Assembly (NCBI RefSeq): GCF_019249215.1
Contig: NZ_JAESDI010000012.1
Location: 80,183 to 144,182, forward strand
Length of the DNA stretch: 64,000 bases
From: Alteromonas lipotrueae
GTDB taxonomy: Bacteria > Pseudomonadota > Gammaproteobacteria > Enterobacterales > Alteromonadaceae
Direction of reading: 5' to 3'
Below the pieces are notes generated by a model that was given only the letters and a program-made list of their open reading frames with translations, was not told the DNA's origin and ran no database searches. Position 1 is the stretch's first letter. Each line of letters starts with the position of its first letter. This document shows positions 1-9,000 of the stretch, in pieces. Both the position numbers and the translations under genes were made by a program.

Positions 1-437
1 ACACCGAACAATTTGTTCTTGTTATAAACACCTTTCGCTTTAAGCGTCTCAGCAGCAATCGCCACTGTTGTATTAACTGGGTTAGTAATAATGCCAACAC
101 AAGCATCTGGACAATTGTCAGCAACACCTTCAATAAGGTTCTTAACAATACCAGCGTTAATGTTGAACAAGTCTGAACGATCCATGCCCGGCTTACGCGG
201 AACACCAGCAGGAATAAGAACAACGTCTGTACCTGTTAATGCACCAGCTAGGTCATCTTTACCGTGACCGGTTACTTTTACTGCAGTTGGGATGTGGCTT
301 AAATCAACAGCTACACCAGGAACAACTGGCGCTACATCATAAAGCGCTAGCTCAGAACCAGCTGGCAATTGTGTTTTTAACAACAAAGACAGCGCTTGGC
401 CAATACCACCGGCAGCACCTAACACGGCTACTTTCAT
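1..437 (-). CDS. mdh: Malate dehydrogenase (3' end cut by window edge)
   Basis: NAD-dependent malate dehydrogenase of the TCA cycle, cytoplasmic, interconverting malate and oxaloacetate. I translated this by eye: 145 N-terminal residues are present and the C-terminal half lies beyond the left edge. The protein starts [16 protein letters not shown], the Rossmann NAD-binding loop of bacterial MDH. Arg81 and Arg87 in [15 protein letters not shown] fall at the same positions as the substrate-binding arginines of E. coli MDH. ITNPVN follows further on. The start has AGGAG seven bases upstream. The gene is divergent from argR, the same arrangement as in E. coli. Confidence 0.95.
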   Translation of the reverse strand, partial: MKVAVLGAAGGIGQALSLLLKTQLPAGSELALYDVAPVVPGVAVDLSHIPTAVKVTGHGKDDLAGALTGTDVVLIPAGVPRKPGMDRSDLFNINAGIVKNLIEGVADNCPDACVGIITNPVNTTVAIAAETLKAKGVYNKNKLFG

Positions 438-546
438 ACCATTTCTCCTATGGGATTACTCACGTATTTAAACGGAACGTCACACTAATGCAACGCGGGG
501 GAAAACTCAATCATCTGATGGTCTTAATACGGCCATTTAAGGCAAT

Positions 547-584
547 TTTATGTCGATATTCACTATCATGCATGATTATGCAAT
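547..584. promoter_or_regulatory. Tandem ARG-box-like operator between mdh and argR
   Basis: Two 18-bp boxes resemble the ArgR consensus WNTGAATWWWWATTCANW. The right box (567-584) has a perfect TGCAT-gatt-ATGCA palindrome. The left box (547-564) has a good ATTCA right half but a poor left half. They are 2 bp apart. Tandem boxes with 2-3 bp spacing are typical of ArgR autoregulation in enterobacteria. The call rests on sequence and on the position before argR. Confidence 0.55.
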
Positions 585-669
585 TAAATTGCGCAAAGGT
601 CACCTGTAAGGCACAATATAAAATATACGATTATTTAACTTATTAACGTTAACAGATGTGCAGGATGCT

Positions 670-1134
670 ATGGCCAACGCAAAACAAGAGCAACTGATTA
701 AAGCCTTTAAAGAAATTTTGAAAGCGGAAAGCTATGGGTCTCAGGGTGAAATTGTCGATGCCCTTAAAACTCAAGGCCATGACAATATTAGCCAATCTAA
801 AATTTCCCGCATGCTAAGTAAATTTGGCGCAGTTCGTACCCGCAATGCTCGCGGCGATATGGTGTACTGCCTACCGCCTGAACTGGGTATGCCTACTGCT
901 AAAAGCCCGTTAAAGCAACTTGTTCTCGACATTGTGCATAATAATGTGATGGTAATTATTCGCACCAGCCCAGGTGCAGCGCAACTCATTGCACGCTTGC
1001 TTGACTCATTAAGCAAAAAAGATGGTGTGCTTGGTACCATTGCGGGCGACGATACCATTTTTATTGCACCTGCTGACGTGACCCTTATTGAAGAATTACG
1101 CCAACGGGTAGAAGACTTATTCGAGAATGTATAA
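670..1134 (+). CDS. argR: Arginine repressor ArgR
   Basis: Arginine-responsive hexameric repressor of arginine biosynthesis. The N-terminal winged helix contains [14 protein letters not shown] and [18 protein letters not shown], the DNA-binding signature of ArgR. The C-terminal oligomerisation and arginine-binding domain contains [15 protein letters not shown] and [10 protein letters not shown], nearly identical to the E. coli protein. From this ATG the protein is 154 residues, against 156 in E. coli. An in-frame GTG at 658 would add four residues. I prefer the ATG because it gives the family N-terminus and has AGGA just upstream. The operator-like boxes before it suggest autoregulation. Confidence 0.95.
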   Translation: MANAKQEQLIKAFKEILKAESYGSQGEIVDALKTQGHDNISQSKISRMLSKFGAVRTRNARGDMVYCLPPELGMPTAKSPLKQLVLDIVHNNVMVIIRTSPGAAQLIARLLDSLSKKDGVLGTIAGDDTIFIAPADVTLIEELRQRVEDLFENV

Positions 1135-1161
1135 GGCCCGACTAAATTTTTAAGCAAAAAA

Positions 1162-1185
1162 AACCGCCATAACAAGATGGCGGTT
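1162..1185. terminator. Hairpin terminator after argR
   Basis: Perfect 9-bp stem (AACCGCCAT / ATGGCGGTT) with a 6-nt loop, 27 bp after the argR stop. The run of eight A residues is on the left side, so the best U-tract is on the minus-strand transcript. On the plus strand the A-tract precedes the stem. It may act in both directions. Confidence 0.6.
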
Positions 1186-1934
1186 AAGAATTTGTACCAG
1201 GGAGATACAAAACAACTTGGTAGCTGTGCATTTAAATTATCATAGACTTAGAAAAGAATAAGGAAAGAAAAGTAAAGAATTCGAAAACCACAATTAAATG
1301 TTTTATACGTTATAGAATTAAATTTCACCACCAACCTTATAACATTAAAAAGCACATCCAACTATCCAAATTAAATTAAAAGCCACCTTACCTTTTACCA
1401 CAACCTTTCCCCACAAAAAAATAAACGATAAATCAGAAAAAATCGCTTTTAATTTTTCAAATAATAGAACCTATTTTCATCTTCGATACAACACCCTCCC
1501 ATTTTAAACTTCACATGATATTTAACTGCCCCGCGTCTACGCTACACCTGCGCCCCTAATACACAAGCCCTTCACTAAACCCGCACTAAACCCGCACTAA
1601 ACCCGCACTATTTGCATGCTAAACCTGCACACTATCTACCTCTCACATTATTTTTAATTTCTATCCATGCAAACCTCGTTTTATTTTTAAACAAGCCAAA
1701 AAGATAAAAAGCATAAGAATTATTTTACAAATGTATAGGAGCGTAAAGGTTTCACCGCCCTGCGTATAATTAAAGTAAATTAAGTCTAAATAGAACAAAT
1801 TATACACTTTGTAAATTGCCAAATAGCGCGACGAAGTGCTTAATTCTCCCGACAGAAAACATCTGTTCAAAATAAAAACTAATAAACGTCTTTGTAATTA
1901 CTAAATGTAATCACCTTCGACAAGGGGAATTTAA
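1186..1934. other. AT-rich intergenic region upstream of a TonB receptor
   Basis: About 750 bp between argR and the first TonB-dependent receptor. I see no convincing gene. A 69-codon minus-strand frame at 1661-1870 has no ribosome-binding site and an untypical, AT-driven composition. The stretch contains a short tandem repeat (1573-1610) and presumably the receptor promoter near its right end. A good Shine-Dalgarno (AAGGGG) lies just before 1935. Confidence 0.6.
1573..1610 (+). repeat. 11-bp tandem repeat, about 3.4 copies
   Basis: Unit CACTAAACCCG is repeated without mismatch at 1573, 1584 and 1595, followed by a partial CACTA. A diverged relative (GCTAAACCTGCACACTA) follows. The 11-bp period is about one helical turn, so the copies would lie on one DNA face. 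It may be slippage in non-coding DNA or a cluster of regulator half-sites. Confidence 0.7.
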
Positions 1935-4535
1935 ATGTTTAACACGAATAAACTAAGCACCGCGATTAAGCGCAGCATTATGTTAGCGGGTTCTGCTAGC
2001 ATAATGGCTTCGCCGATGGCATTCGCTCAAAGTGATGATGAAAACGCAGTAGAGCCTGTTGAAAAAATTCAGGTTACTGGTTCGCGTATTAAACGGGTTG
2101 ACCTTGAATCGGTATCTCCCGTTACCGTCATTACTGCTGAATCTATCGCGTTATCTGGCGATACATCGGTTGCCCAAGTGTTACGTAACTCTTCGATTAA
2201 CACTTTCGGTTCATTTCGCGGCCAATCTGGCTACGGCAGCGGCGCATCTGCGTCTAGTGAAGTAAACTTGCGTGGTCTGGGTGCAGGCGCAACGCTAGTG
2301 CTTATGGATGGCCGTCGCCTACCAGGTTTAGGGTACGACGGTGGCTCATCTTCTGATATGTCGATGATCCCAATGTCAATTGTAGAGCGCATTGAAATTC
2401 TTCGCGACGGAGCTTCCGCCATTTACGGGTCTGATGCCGTGGCAGGTGTAATTAACATTATTACTAAGAAGCAGTTTGATGGCGTAAATGTAGGTTATAG
2501 CTTTGAAGATCCAGGTGCTGACGGTGGCAACTCTAGCAAGTACAACTTTTCAGCCGGCGTAACCAATGACAAAGGTAGTATCGTTTTCATTGCTGAGCAT
2601 GAAAACACTCAAGAAGTCACCGATGTAGCAGTTTCAGGCGAAAATGCACTAGATAGCTATTCAACCTACAGCCCTGTTGCCAATTTCTATGATACAAATA
2701 CTAGTTCGTATCTTTATAACGAAGATTTGTGTGGCGATGTGGCTGACACATCGATTGAATCTGATCGTTGTGGTTATTACTACGGTAATACCACTTGGCT
2801 TTATGGCGCGTCTGAGAAAAACTCTTTAATGACTAAAATCGAGTACGAGTTAGCAGAGAACTTGCAACTTATTACTCGTTTCTCTGCACTACAGACATCT
2901 ACAGACACTCGTTATGCTGCTACCCCAGTATCTACATCTTCGCTGACCATCGATGCGGATAACGCAATGAACCCTTATGGTCAAGATGGCGCTGTTTACT
3001 TCCGTACCGCTAGCTTGGGAACACGTGATACGAAAACCGAAAAAACCACGTTTGAAATGGTAACAGGGCTTGAAGGTTACACCGATATTGGTGGAAACGA
3101 GTGGGACTGGCAGGTTTATTACCAGCGCACATCGGCAAAAGAAGAGGTATTCAATTACAACTTAGTTAACGACACAGTTGTACAAGATTTAATTGATACT
3201 GAACAGTTGGATTTATTTAATGTTCAAGGTTTAAGTACCGACGACTGGTCTGCTTATAATGCAGAGCTATTAGCTAGCGCTGATCACACTGGCACCTACC
3301 AGTCTACACAGATGCGTGACATTATTGACGGCAGCATTTCTGGCGAAGTTTTCTCGAATAACTTCATGACAGTGAGTGCTGTTTTCGGCGCTGAGTACTC
3401 TTACCTTGATTTTGAGCAGATATCTGACCCTGAATCGGGCTTGGGTATTATTTCAGGCGGTTCGGGCGGTGACGACGTGTATGCGACTCGTGAGCGACAG
3501 TCTTACTATACTGAGTTTGCTATCGAACTACCCCATGAAGTGGAAGTATCTGCTGCACTTCGTTACGACGGGTACGAGCTTGAAGGGGATACAGGCGAAA
3601 GCATTTCAACCTCTGAGTTCTCAGATACCGTACCTAAGCTAGGTATCAGCTGGCGCCCAACTGAGTCACTGTTACTTCGTGCTAGCTGGGGAGAAGCTTT
3701 CCGTACACCTACAATGAGTGAAATGTTCGCAACCATTTCTTACGGCTTCCCAAGCGCGTACGATACCTATTACTGCGATACACTAGATAATCCTGGTAGC
3801 GACGATAGTTACTGCTCATCCGGTCAGCAACACCTAACCTATTACGGCGGTAACCCTGACCTTAGCCCAGAAAACTCTGAGTCGCTTACGCTTGGTGTGG
3901 TTTACGATGTCACTGATGATTTATCACTTGAAGTGTCTTACTACCAATATGACTACGAAAATAAAATTGAAGATATTGATGTAGATGACTTAATTGCCGC
4001 TGACTTAGATGGTACGTCTAGCAGTATCGTTCGTGATAGCGATGGTAAAATTACATCAATTACCTCTGGTTACACAAACTACTCAGAAGTGAAGACCAAC
4101 GGTTTTGATATTACCGCGAACTACGATCTGGCCACTGAAATTGGAGACTTCGGGGTTAACCTTGAATACTCTCACGTATTTAGTTACGAAGAAGAAGGTA
4201 CTGAGTGGGCAGGTGAATTATTCTATCCTGATAATCGCGCTAACTTGACGGTAGATTGGACAGACGGTGATAAGTGGACAGTCTCATGGAGAACACTCTT
4301 CATCGGCGCCAATGGTGAAACCTATTACGATTACTACGATTATGCCGACAACTATTTTAAGCATAATGTGACGGTTTCATATCATGTGAACGATAATGTT
4401 AAGGTTTCTGCCGGAATTGCCAACATTACCGATGAACTTGAAGAGTATGCACCTGGGGAATGGCGCGGATATGATGACTCTTTGTATGACCCACTAGGTC
4501 GTACTATGAGCTTCAACGTTCAAGCGAGCTTCTAA
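1935..4535 (+). CDS. TonB-dependent outer-membrane receptor
   Basis: Outer-membrane active transporter of 866 residues, energised by TonB. It has a signal peptide ending in SPMAFAQ. A TonB-box-like EKIQVTGSRIKR is followed by a plug domain (about 45-180) with VNLRGLGAGATLVLMDGRR and ERIEILRDGASAIYGSDAVAGVINI. A long beta-barrel ends in the aromatic SFNVQASF. The plug type resembles receptors that marine Alteromonadales use for oligosaccharides, peptides or other large substrates rather than classical siderophores, but the substrate cannot be told. The gene stands alone with its own Shine-Dalgarno and a strong terminator. Confidence 0.92.
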   Translation: MFNTNKLSTAIKRSIMLAGSASIMASPMAFAQSDDENAVEPVEKIQVTGSRIKRVDLESVSPVTVITAESIALSGDTSVAQVLRNSSINTFGSFRGQSGYGSGASASSEVNLRGLGAGATLVLMDGRRLPGLGYDGGSSSDMSMIPMSIVERIEILRDGASAIYGSDAVAGVINIITKKQFDGVNVGYSFEDPGADGGNSSKYNFSAGVTNDKGSIVFIAEHENTQEVTDVAVSGENALDSYSTYSPVANFYDTNTSSYLYNEDLCGDVADTSIESDRCGYYYGNTTWLYGASEKNSLMTKIEYELAENLQLITRFSALQTSTDTRYAATPVSTSSLTIDADNAMNPYGQDGAVYFRTASLGTRDTKTEKTTFEMVTGLEGYTDIGGNEWDWQVYYQRTSAKEEVFNYNLVNDTVVQDLIDTEQLDLFNVQGLSTDDWSAYNAELLASADHTGTYQSTQMRDIIDGSISGEVFSNNFMTVSAVFGAEYSYLDFEQISDPESGLGIISGGSGGDDVYATRERQSYYTEFAIELPHEVEVSAALRYDGYELEGDTGESISTSEFSDTVPKLGISWRPTESLLLRASWGEAFRTPTMSEMFATISYGFPSAYDTYYCDTLDNPGSDDSYCSSGQQHLTYYGGNPDLSPENSESLTLGVVYDVTDDLSLEVSYYQYDYENKIEDIDVDDLIAADLDGTSSSIVRDSDGKITSITSGYTNYSEVKTNGFDITANYDLATEIGDFGVNLEYSHVFSYEEEGTEWAGELFYPDNRANLTVDWTDGDKWTVSWRTLFIGANGETYYDYYDYADNYFKHNVTVSYHVNDNVKVSAGIANITDELEEYAPGEWRGYDDSLYDPLGRTMSFNVQASF

Positions 4536-4551
4536 CATTTAACTTATAAAA

Positions 4552-4625
4552 AACGCCGCATTTCCTGTGTTCTATCTCTAATCTGTTTGAGATAGAACAC
4601 AGTCAGCGGCGTTTTCTTATTTTCG
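4552..4625 (+). terminator. Strong terminator after TonB receptor
   Basis: Long, interrupted hairpin. The outer stem is AACGCCGC / GCGGCGTT, the inner stem is a perfect 14-bp CTGTGTTCTATCTC / GAGATAGAACACAG, and a T-rich tail follows. It starts 16 bp after the receptor stop. Confidence 0.85.
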
Positions 4626-4711
4626 TAATCATTAACGCTTTATAAACCCCTTATACCAGCTGTCAATTAGACAACACGGGCTAAGTGAGTAGTGTAAGTG
4701 CTTGAAGTACG

Positions 4712-5395
4712 CTACGAAAGTACCTTAATAAGCGTTTCTGCTGCGGGTCCTGATGATGCTGGGTTTTGCCCCGTCACCAAAAGACCATCAACACACACTT
4801 TAACGCCAAAGTCTTCGGTACTTTCATACTTACCGCCTTTACTGATAAGCGCATCTTCCACTAAATAAGGCACTACGTCGGTTAACCCCATTGCGTCTTC
4901 TTCACTATTTGAAAAGCCAGTAACGGTTTTGCCGTTAATAAAAAATTCACCATCGGCGCGTTTTACTTCTTTAAGTACGATAGGAGCATGGCAAACAGCG
5001 CCTACAGGCTTCTGGGCTTTCACCATATCTTCAATTAGCATTGTGGAGTGAGTATTGTCAGATAAGTCCCATAGCGGACCGTGGCCGCCCGGATAGAACA
5101 CAGCATCAAACTCATCTGCACGAACATCTTCCAACACAATAGTTGAGGACATTGCGCTTCTTGCAACCTCATCTTTTGTGTAACGGATAGCATCGTCGGT
5201 CATGGCATCATCTGCCAAGCTGTTTGGGTCGATTGGCACTTGGCCGCCCATAGGTGAAGCTAAGGTGATGGTATACCCCGCATCTTTGAACGCGTAATAC
5301 GGTGACGCGAACTCTTCCAGCCACATTCCTGTTTTCTTGCCTGTATCACCTAACAATTCATGTGAGGTCATTACCATTAATATATGTTTAGACAT
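4712..5395 (-). CDS. DJ-1/PfpI family protein (Hsp31-like type 1 glutamine amidotransferase fold)
   Basis: A 227-residue cytoplasmic protein of the DJ-1/PfpI superfamily. The nucleophile elbow GAVCHAP (Cys135-His136) and the conserved N-terminal acid in TGMWLEEFASP (Glu27/28) match Hsp31-like proteins, known as methylglyoxal-detoxifying glyoxalase III or deglycase enzymes. YPGGHGPLWDL is the family glycine loop. I placed the start at ATG 5395, which has GGAG five bases upstream. An in-frame ATG 24 bases earlier lacks such a site. The gene sits alone between two TonB receptors. Its natural substrate is not clear from sequence. Confidence 0.88.
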   Translation of the reverse strand: MSKHILMVMTSHELLGDTGKKTGMWLEEFASPYYAFKDAGYTITLASPMGGQVPIDPNSLADDAMTDDAIRYTKDEVARSAMSSTIVLEDVRADEFDAVFYPGGHGPLWDLSDNTHSTMLIEDMVKAQKPVGAVCHAPIVLKEVKRADGEFFINGKTVTGFSNSEEDAMGLTDVVPYLVEDALISKGGKYESTEDFGVKVCVDGLLVTGQNPASSGPAAETLIKVLS

Positions 5396-5511
5396 AAGTT
5401 CTCCATGTGAACAATTCATTTAGTTATTCGTTCGTATGGCAGTAATAGTTAGATCAGAAAAAGGCAGGGAATGCGATGAGAAACATTAGGAGAAGTTGAT
5501 TTGCAAGATAA

Positions 5512-5549
5512 AAAAATGCCACTTCCAAAATTGGAAAGTGGCATTTAAC
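5512..5549 (-). terminator. Terminator of the downstream TonB receptor
   Basis: Inverted repeat of about 15 bp (AAATGCCACTTCCAA arm with one bulged A in the partner). On the minus strand it is followed by seven U residues. It lies 27 bp beyond the stop of the 5576-8596 gene. Confidence 0.85.
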
Positions 5550-5575
5550 ACTACAACTGGTTTTTAAACTGTTGC

Positions 5576-8500
5576 TTAGAAGCGGTAGTCAATACCTACA
5601 CGTACTTCCCAAAGCGATGCATCACCCTGACGGCTTTCAGGAGATGAAGTACCTAGAGAGGCTGTGTTGAAATTAACTTCTTCCAAAATACCCCAATCAT
5701 CGTTGATGAAGTTGGTGAAGTTATCCATTACGAAGTAAACCTGAGCAGAGTGATCTTCACGGAACGCAGGAATGTTTTGTCTAACTGCGATATCCACTTT
5801 AACCCACCAAGGGCTAGTTTCATCATTACGCTCTGCGCCAATCGGTAATACGTTATTACCTTCAAGGTATGGCGTATAGCCATATACAGAGTTACCACTG
5901 ATGGTGTAACTAAACGGACGACCAGACTGCGCTACTGCATAAGCAGAGAAGATAGTGCTGTAACCGTCGATAAGTTCAGTGGTGTAGCGAAGGTCAGCAG
6001 TAAAGCGGTGCTCGATATTCCAATCAGACACTGAAGATACTTCTTCGTTAATGTCGGTAAATGCTCTGTACTGGAAGTTAGAGAACGCTACTGAACTCGT
6101 CATTGGTTGTACATCTTCAGCGTGGCTGTAGTTATAACCACCGGTGAAAGTAATACCGTTGTCCCAAGACTTGTTCATGGTCGCTGTTAGTGAGTAAGAC
6201 ACTGAATCTTCATCAGAGTTAGTCAGTTCAAGTGAACCGTAACCTACTGAGTCATAATCAGGGTAACCTTCGTCAGTTGTGCCTACACGCTCAAGACCCA
6301 CATATTTAATCATGGCTTGTTTCTGCGTCACACTTAAAAGGAAATCTAAGTTGAATACGTAATCTTCATCATTGATGTGAGTCATACCCGCAGAGATTTT
6401 CCATTCGCGAGGCATTACGAAGCCTGGATCTAGGTTGTTACTTTCAAAGTTACTACCTGCACCAGAAGACATCTCTTCGTCTAAATCAGAAGGTACTGAG
6501 TAGCCAGGTCCAGCAGTTACGCCGTCTTCTGTATTAACCCATACAACGCTTCCGTCGAATAAGTTAGCGTATTCACCTTCAACTTCACCACCAATAACGT
6601 TCGTGTTTTGATAGTTGTTTGTCATCCATACGTTCGGGTTACCGCCTGAGAACAAGCCAACACCACCACGTAGTTCAGTTGAATCACTCAACGTATAGTT
6701 AAGGCCAACACGTGGTTGTAGCAAGCTAAGACCGTCTAGGTTAGCTGTGTTGTCATAACCGTTCCCAGCTACGAAATCAGCATTTCCAACAGGCTCGTCT
6801 GATGTTGTAATCCAGTCATAACGTAAACCAGCAACTACTTTTAAATCGTCAGTAAGATAGAACTCATCTTGTGCGTAAGTAGAGTGTGACGTGTAACCCC
6901 ACTCAGCAGCACGGTCTAATAGGTTGCCAGAATATGCATAACCGTATTCGATTTCTGCATTTGTTCCGTTAGTGAAATCTTCTAAGCTTTCAAAAGTAAT
7001 AGAGGTTTCAGAGTGCTGAACGAAAAGGTTGTAGATATCTAGTTTGTCGCTCTCGTAACCGAAAGTTAACGCGTGGCCGTTGTCGAAGTAATAGTTACCA
7101 CGGAACATTAGGCTTAACGCTTCCCAGTCTAAGTCGTTAGCTTGACGGCTGTCATCAGAACCTAAGAAAACCGTAAGGTCGTCTTCAGAAGTATCTGTAT
7201 CATTACCTAGCTCAATTTTAATTTCGCCAAAGTCGTTACCGCCTGGAGTGCCGTCACCATACATAGAACGCTGGAGGTTATCTAGCTCTGTGCGAGAAAC
7301 GCGGATTTCAGTCGAGAATTTGTCTGTCCAATCTGAGTAAAGTACACCAACAAATGATTGTAGCTCTGCGCCACGCTCGTAGATGTGGCTAGATAGTTCA
7401 AACTCATCTGCGTCGCCGTCAGATTCTGAGAAGTTGTTTCCATCGTTATAGTTGTACGTAAACGCAAAACGGTGGTTTTCGTTAATGTTCCAGTCTAACT
7501 TAACAAGAAGCTTTTCATCTTCGTTAGGCATGCTAAGTGGCGTTGTACCAGCATCAAAGTTATATAATGACTGAGATACAGACTGAATTTGTTCAAGTTG
7601 TGCTTGTGTAAGCGCAACTTCATTAATTGCGCCAGAACCGATAGCACCACGGTCAAATGTGTTTGCGCCTTCTAGTTTTTCGTAAGCAGCAAAAACAAAT
7701 AGCTTATCTTTAATCAGCGGTGCACCCACTGTGAAGCCGTAACGTTTTTCAGTGTAACTTCCAAGGTTGATATCATCACCTTCAAGAGAGTCACCACGTA
7801 GGCTATCGCTACCATAGTCATAGAACGCAGAACCGTGAACTTCGTTGGTACCTGTTTTACTTACCGCACTGATGTTACACGCAGAGAAACCGCCGTAGAT
7901 TACATCAAAAGGAGCAATTTCTACTGACACACCTTCGATAGCGTCGAAAGAGAAAGGCATTCTTTCTGTAGGGTAACCGTTCGAGTTAAGACCGAAAAGG
8001 TCATTCATGCGAACGCCATCAACAGTTAAGCTGTTAAAACGTGGGCTTTTACCAACACACTGGATACCACCGCTACCGCCTTCATCTACGTAGATACGCG
8101 GGTCAATACGAACGATATCAGTGATATCACGGTTAATCGCTGGCGCTTGTTGAAGTGTCGCCAAATCAAAATTTGCTGAAGGGCCAGTTTGACCGAACGC
8201 CAAGCTACCTACTTGAGAGGCCGTTACTACGATATTCTCGTAATCGGCTGCAGACTCAAGAGTTCTTTGGATAGTTGCCGCTTCACCAAGCTCTAGGTAA
8301 ATATCGCTGATCGTTTGATCTGCAAATTCATCTGAGTCGATTTCAACAGTGTAAGGACCACCTACACGTAAACCGCGAAGGTTAAATGTACCAGCACTAT
8401 TTACTGTGACTGATTTAACCGCACCAGTTGGTACGTGAGTGACTTTAACTACGGTTCCAACAGCAGGGTTGCCGTTTGGTCCCACAATTTGGCCGTTCAT

Positions 8501-8596
8501 ATCTGAAGACGTTACTTGAGCCATTGCAGTCGTGGTTAGACCCACTGTTAGTGCAACTGCTGCAGCAACGCGGCTGAGCTTAGCTGATGAGTACAT
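5576..8596 (-). CDS. Oar-like TonB-dependent receptor with N-terminal carboxypeptidase-regulatory domain
   Basis: A 1006-residue outer-membrane protein. A signal peptide ending in TTTAMAQ is followed by a carboxypeptidase-regulatory-like beta-sandwich (about 30-110, with GQIVGPNGNPAVGTVVKV and GTFNLRGLRVGGPY). Then come a TonB plug (about 120-260) and a long beta-barrel ending in VRVGIDYRF. This is the Oar/OmpA-related architecture of receptors common in Alteromonadales and Xanthomonadales, linked to uptake of proteins, peptides or polymers. The substrate is unknown. The start has AAAGGGAAA upstream and a long leader. A terminator follows. No degradative genes are adjacent. Confidence 0.9.
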   Translation of the reverse strand: MYSSAKLSRVAAAVALTVGLTTTAMAQVTSSDMNGQIVGPNGNPAVGTVVKVTHVPTGAVKSVTVNSAGTFNLRGLRVGGPYTVEIDSDEFADQTISDIYLELGEAATIQRTLESAADYENIVVTASQVGSLAFGQTGPSANFDLATLQQAPAINRDITDIVRIDPRIYVDEGGSGGIQCVGKSPRFNSLTVDGVRMNDLFGLNSNGYPTERMPFSFDAIEGVSVEIAPFDVIYGGFSACNISAVSKTGTNEVHGSAFYDYGSDSLRGDSLEGDDINLGSYTEKRYGFTVGAPLIKDKLFVFAAYEKLEGANTFDRGAIGSGAINEVALTQAQLEQIQSVSQSLYNFDAGTTPLSMPNEDEKLLVKLDWNINENHRFAFTYNYNDGNNFSESDGDADEFELSSHIYERGAELQSFVGVLYSDWTDKFSTEIRVSRTELDNLQRSMYGDGTPGGNDFGEIKIELGNDTDTSEDDLTVFLGSDDSRQANDLDWEALSLMFRGNYYFDNGHALTFGYESDKLDIYNLFVQHSETSITFESLEDFTNGTNAEIEYGYAYSGNLLDRAAEWGYTSHSTYAQDEFYLTDDLKVVAGLRYDWITTSDEPVGNADFVAGNGYDNTANLDGLSLLQPRVGLNYTLSDSTELRGGVGLFSGGNPNVWMTNNYQNTNVIGGEVEGEYANLFDGSVVWVNTEDGVTAGPGYSVPSDLDEEMSSGAGSNFESNNLDPGFVMPREWKISAGMTHINDEDYVFNLDFLLSVTQKQAMIKYVGLERVGTTDEGYPDYDSVGYGSLELTNSDEDSVSYSLTATMNKSWDNGITFTGGYNYSHAEDVQPMTSSVAFSNFQYRAFTDINEEVSSVSDWNIEHRFTADLRYTTELIDGYSTIFSAYAVAQSGRPFSYTISGNSVYGYTPYLEGNNVLPIGAERNDETSPWWVKVDIAVRQNIPAFREDHSAQVYFVMDNFTNFINDDWGILEEVNFNTASLGTSSPESRQGDASLWEVRVGIDYRF

Positions 8597-9000
8597 GTGT
8601 GTTTCCCTTTTTGTTTAAAATTCTTTTTTTTTAGCGCAGAGGGAATTTATTCCCCTCTACGACCTCTGATATTGACTAAAAGACTTCTTTGAGTGGATGA
8701 AATTGTTATAGACCTTCGTGTCATATTTATTACAGTTTTGTATATTTCGTCAATTCTGCGTCAATTCCGTGACGTGATTTCATCTCATTTTTTGCACCAC
8801 ACACCTGACCATTTGGTCAAGTTATTTTACTTATCAAAACCAAGGTCGTCTGACTTGTTCTTGTGGTTTCTATTGATGACATATCATGGACTAATAAACA
8901 GCGTTTAATAAAATTCAGTCTGATTTGTAAAAAAACTTTATTTTTCATACTCATAATCAATTAAAATAAATTTACCTATTGCAATAAATAACCTTAGCTG
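8597..9000. other. AT-rich divergent promoter region
   Basis: About 400 bp between the Oar-like receptor and the PhnD-like gene, which are divergent. It contains an imperfect inverted repeat at 8638-8658 (AGAGGGAAT / ATTCCCCTCT, one bulge) in the receptor leader and a palindrome at 8806-8819. A 71-codon plus-strand frame at 8693-8908 has no Shine-Dalgarno or recognisable content, and I do not call it. Confidence 0.55.
8806..8819. promoter_or_regulatory. Palindrome TGACCA-tt-TGGTCA
   Basis: Perfect 6-bp arms around two bases, in the shared upstream region of the Oar-like receptor and the 9001 gene. A related sequence, TGACCAATTGGTAT, occurs at 10950-10963 upstream of the uridine kinase gene. 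It is a possible operator and no regulator can be named. Confidence 0.3.

Noticed and set aside
1661..1870. 69-codon minus-strand frame in the gap before the first TonB receptor
   Set aside because: No Shine-Dalgarno, composition follows the AT-rich DNA, and no recognisable domain.
8693..8908. 71-codon plus-strand frame between the Oar-like receptor and the PhnD-like gene
   Set aside because: No ribosome site. It overlaps likely promoter DNA and contains the TGACCA palindrome.
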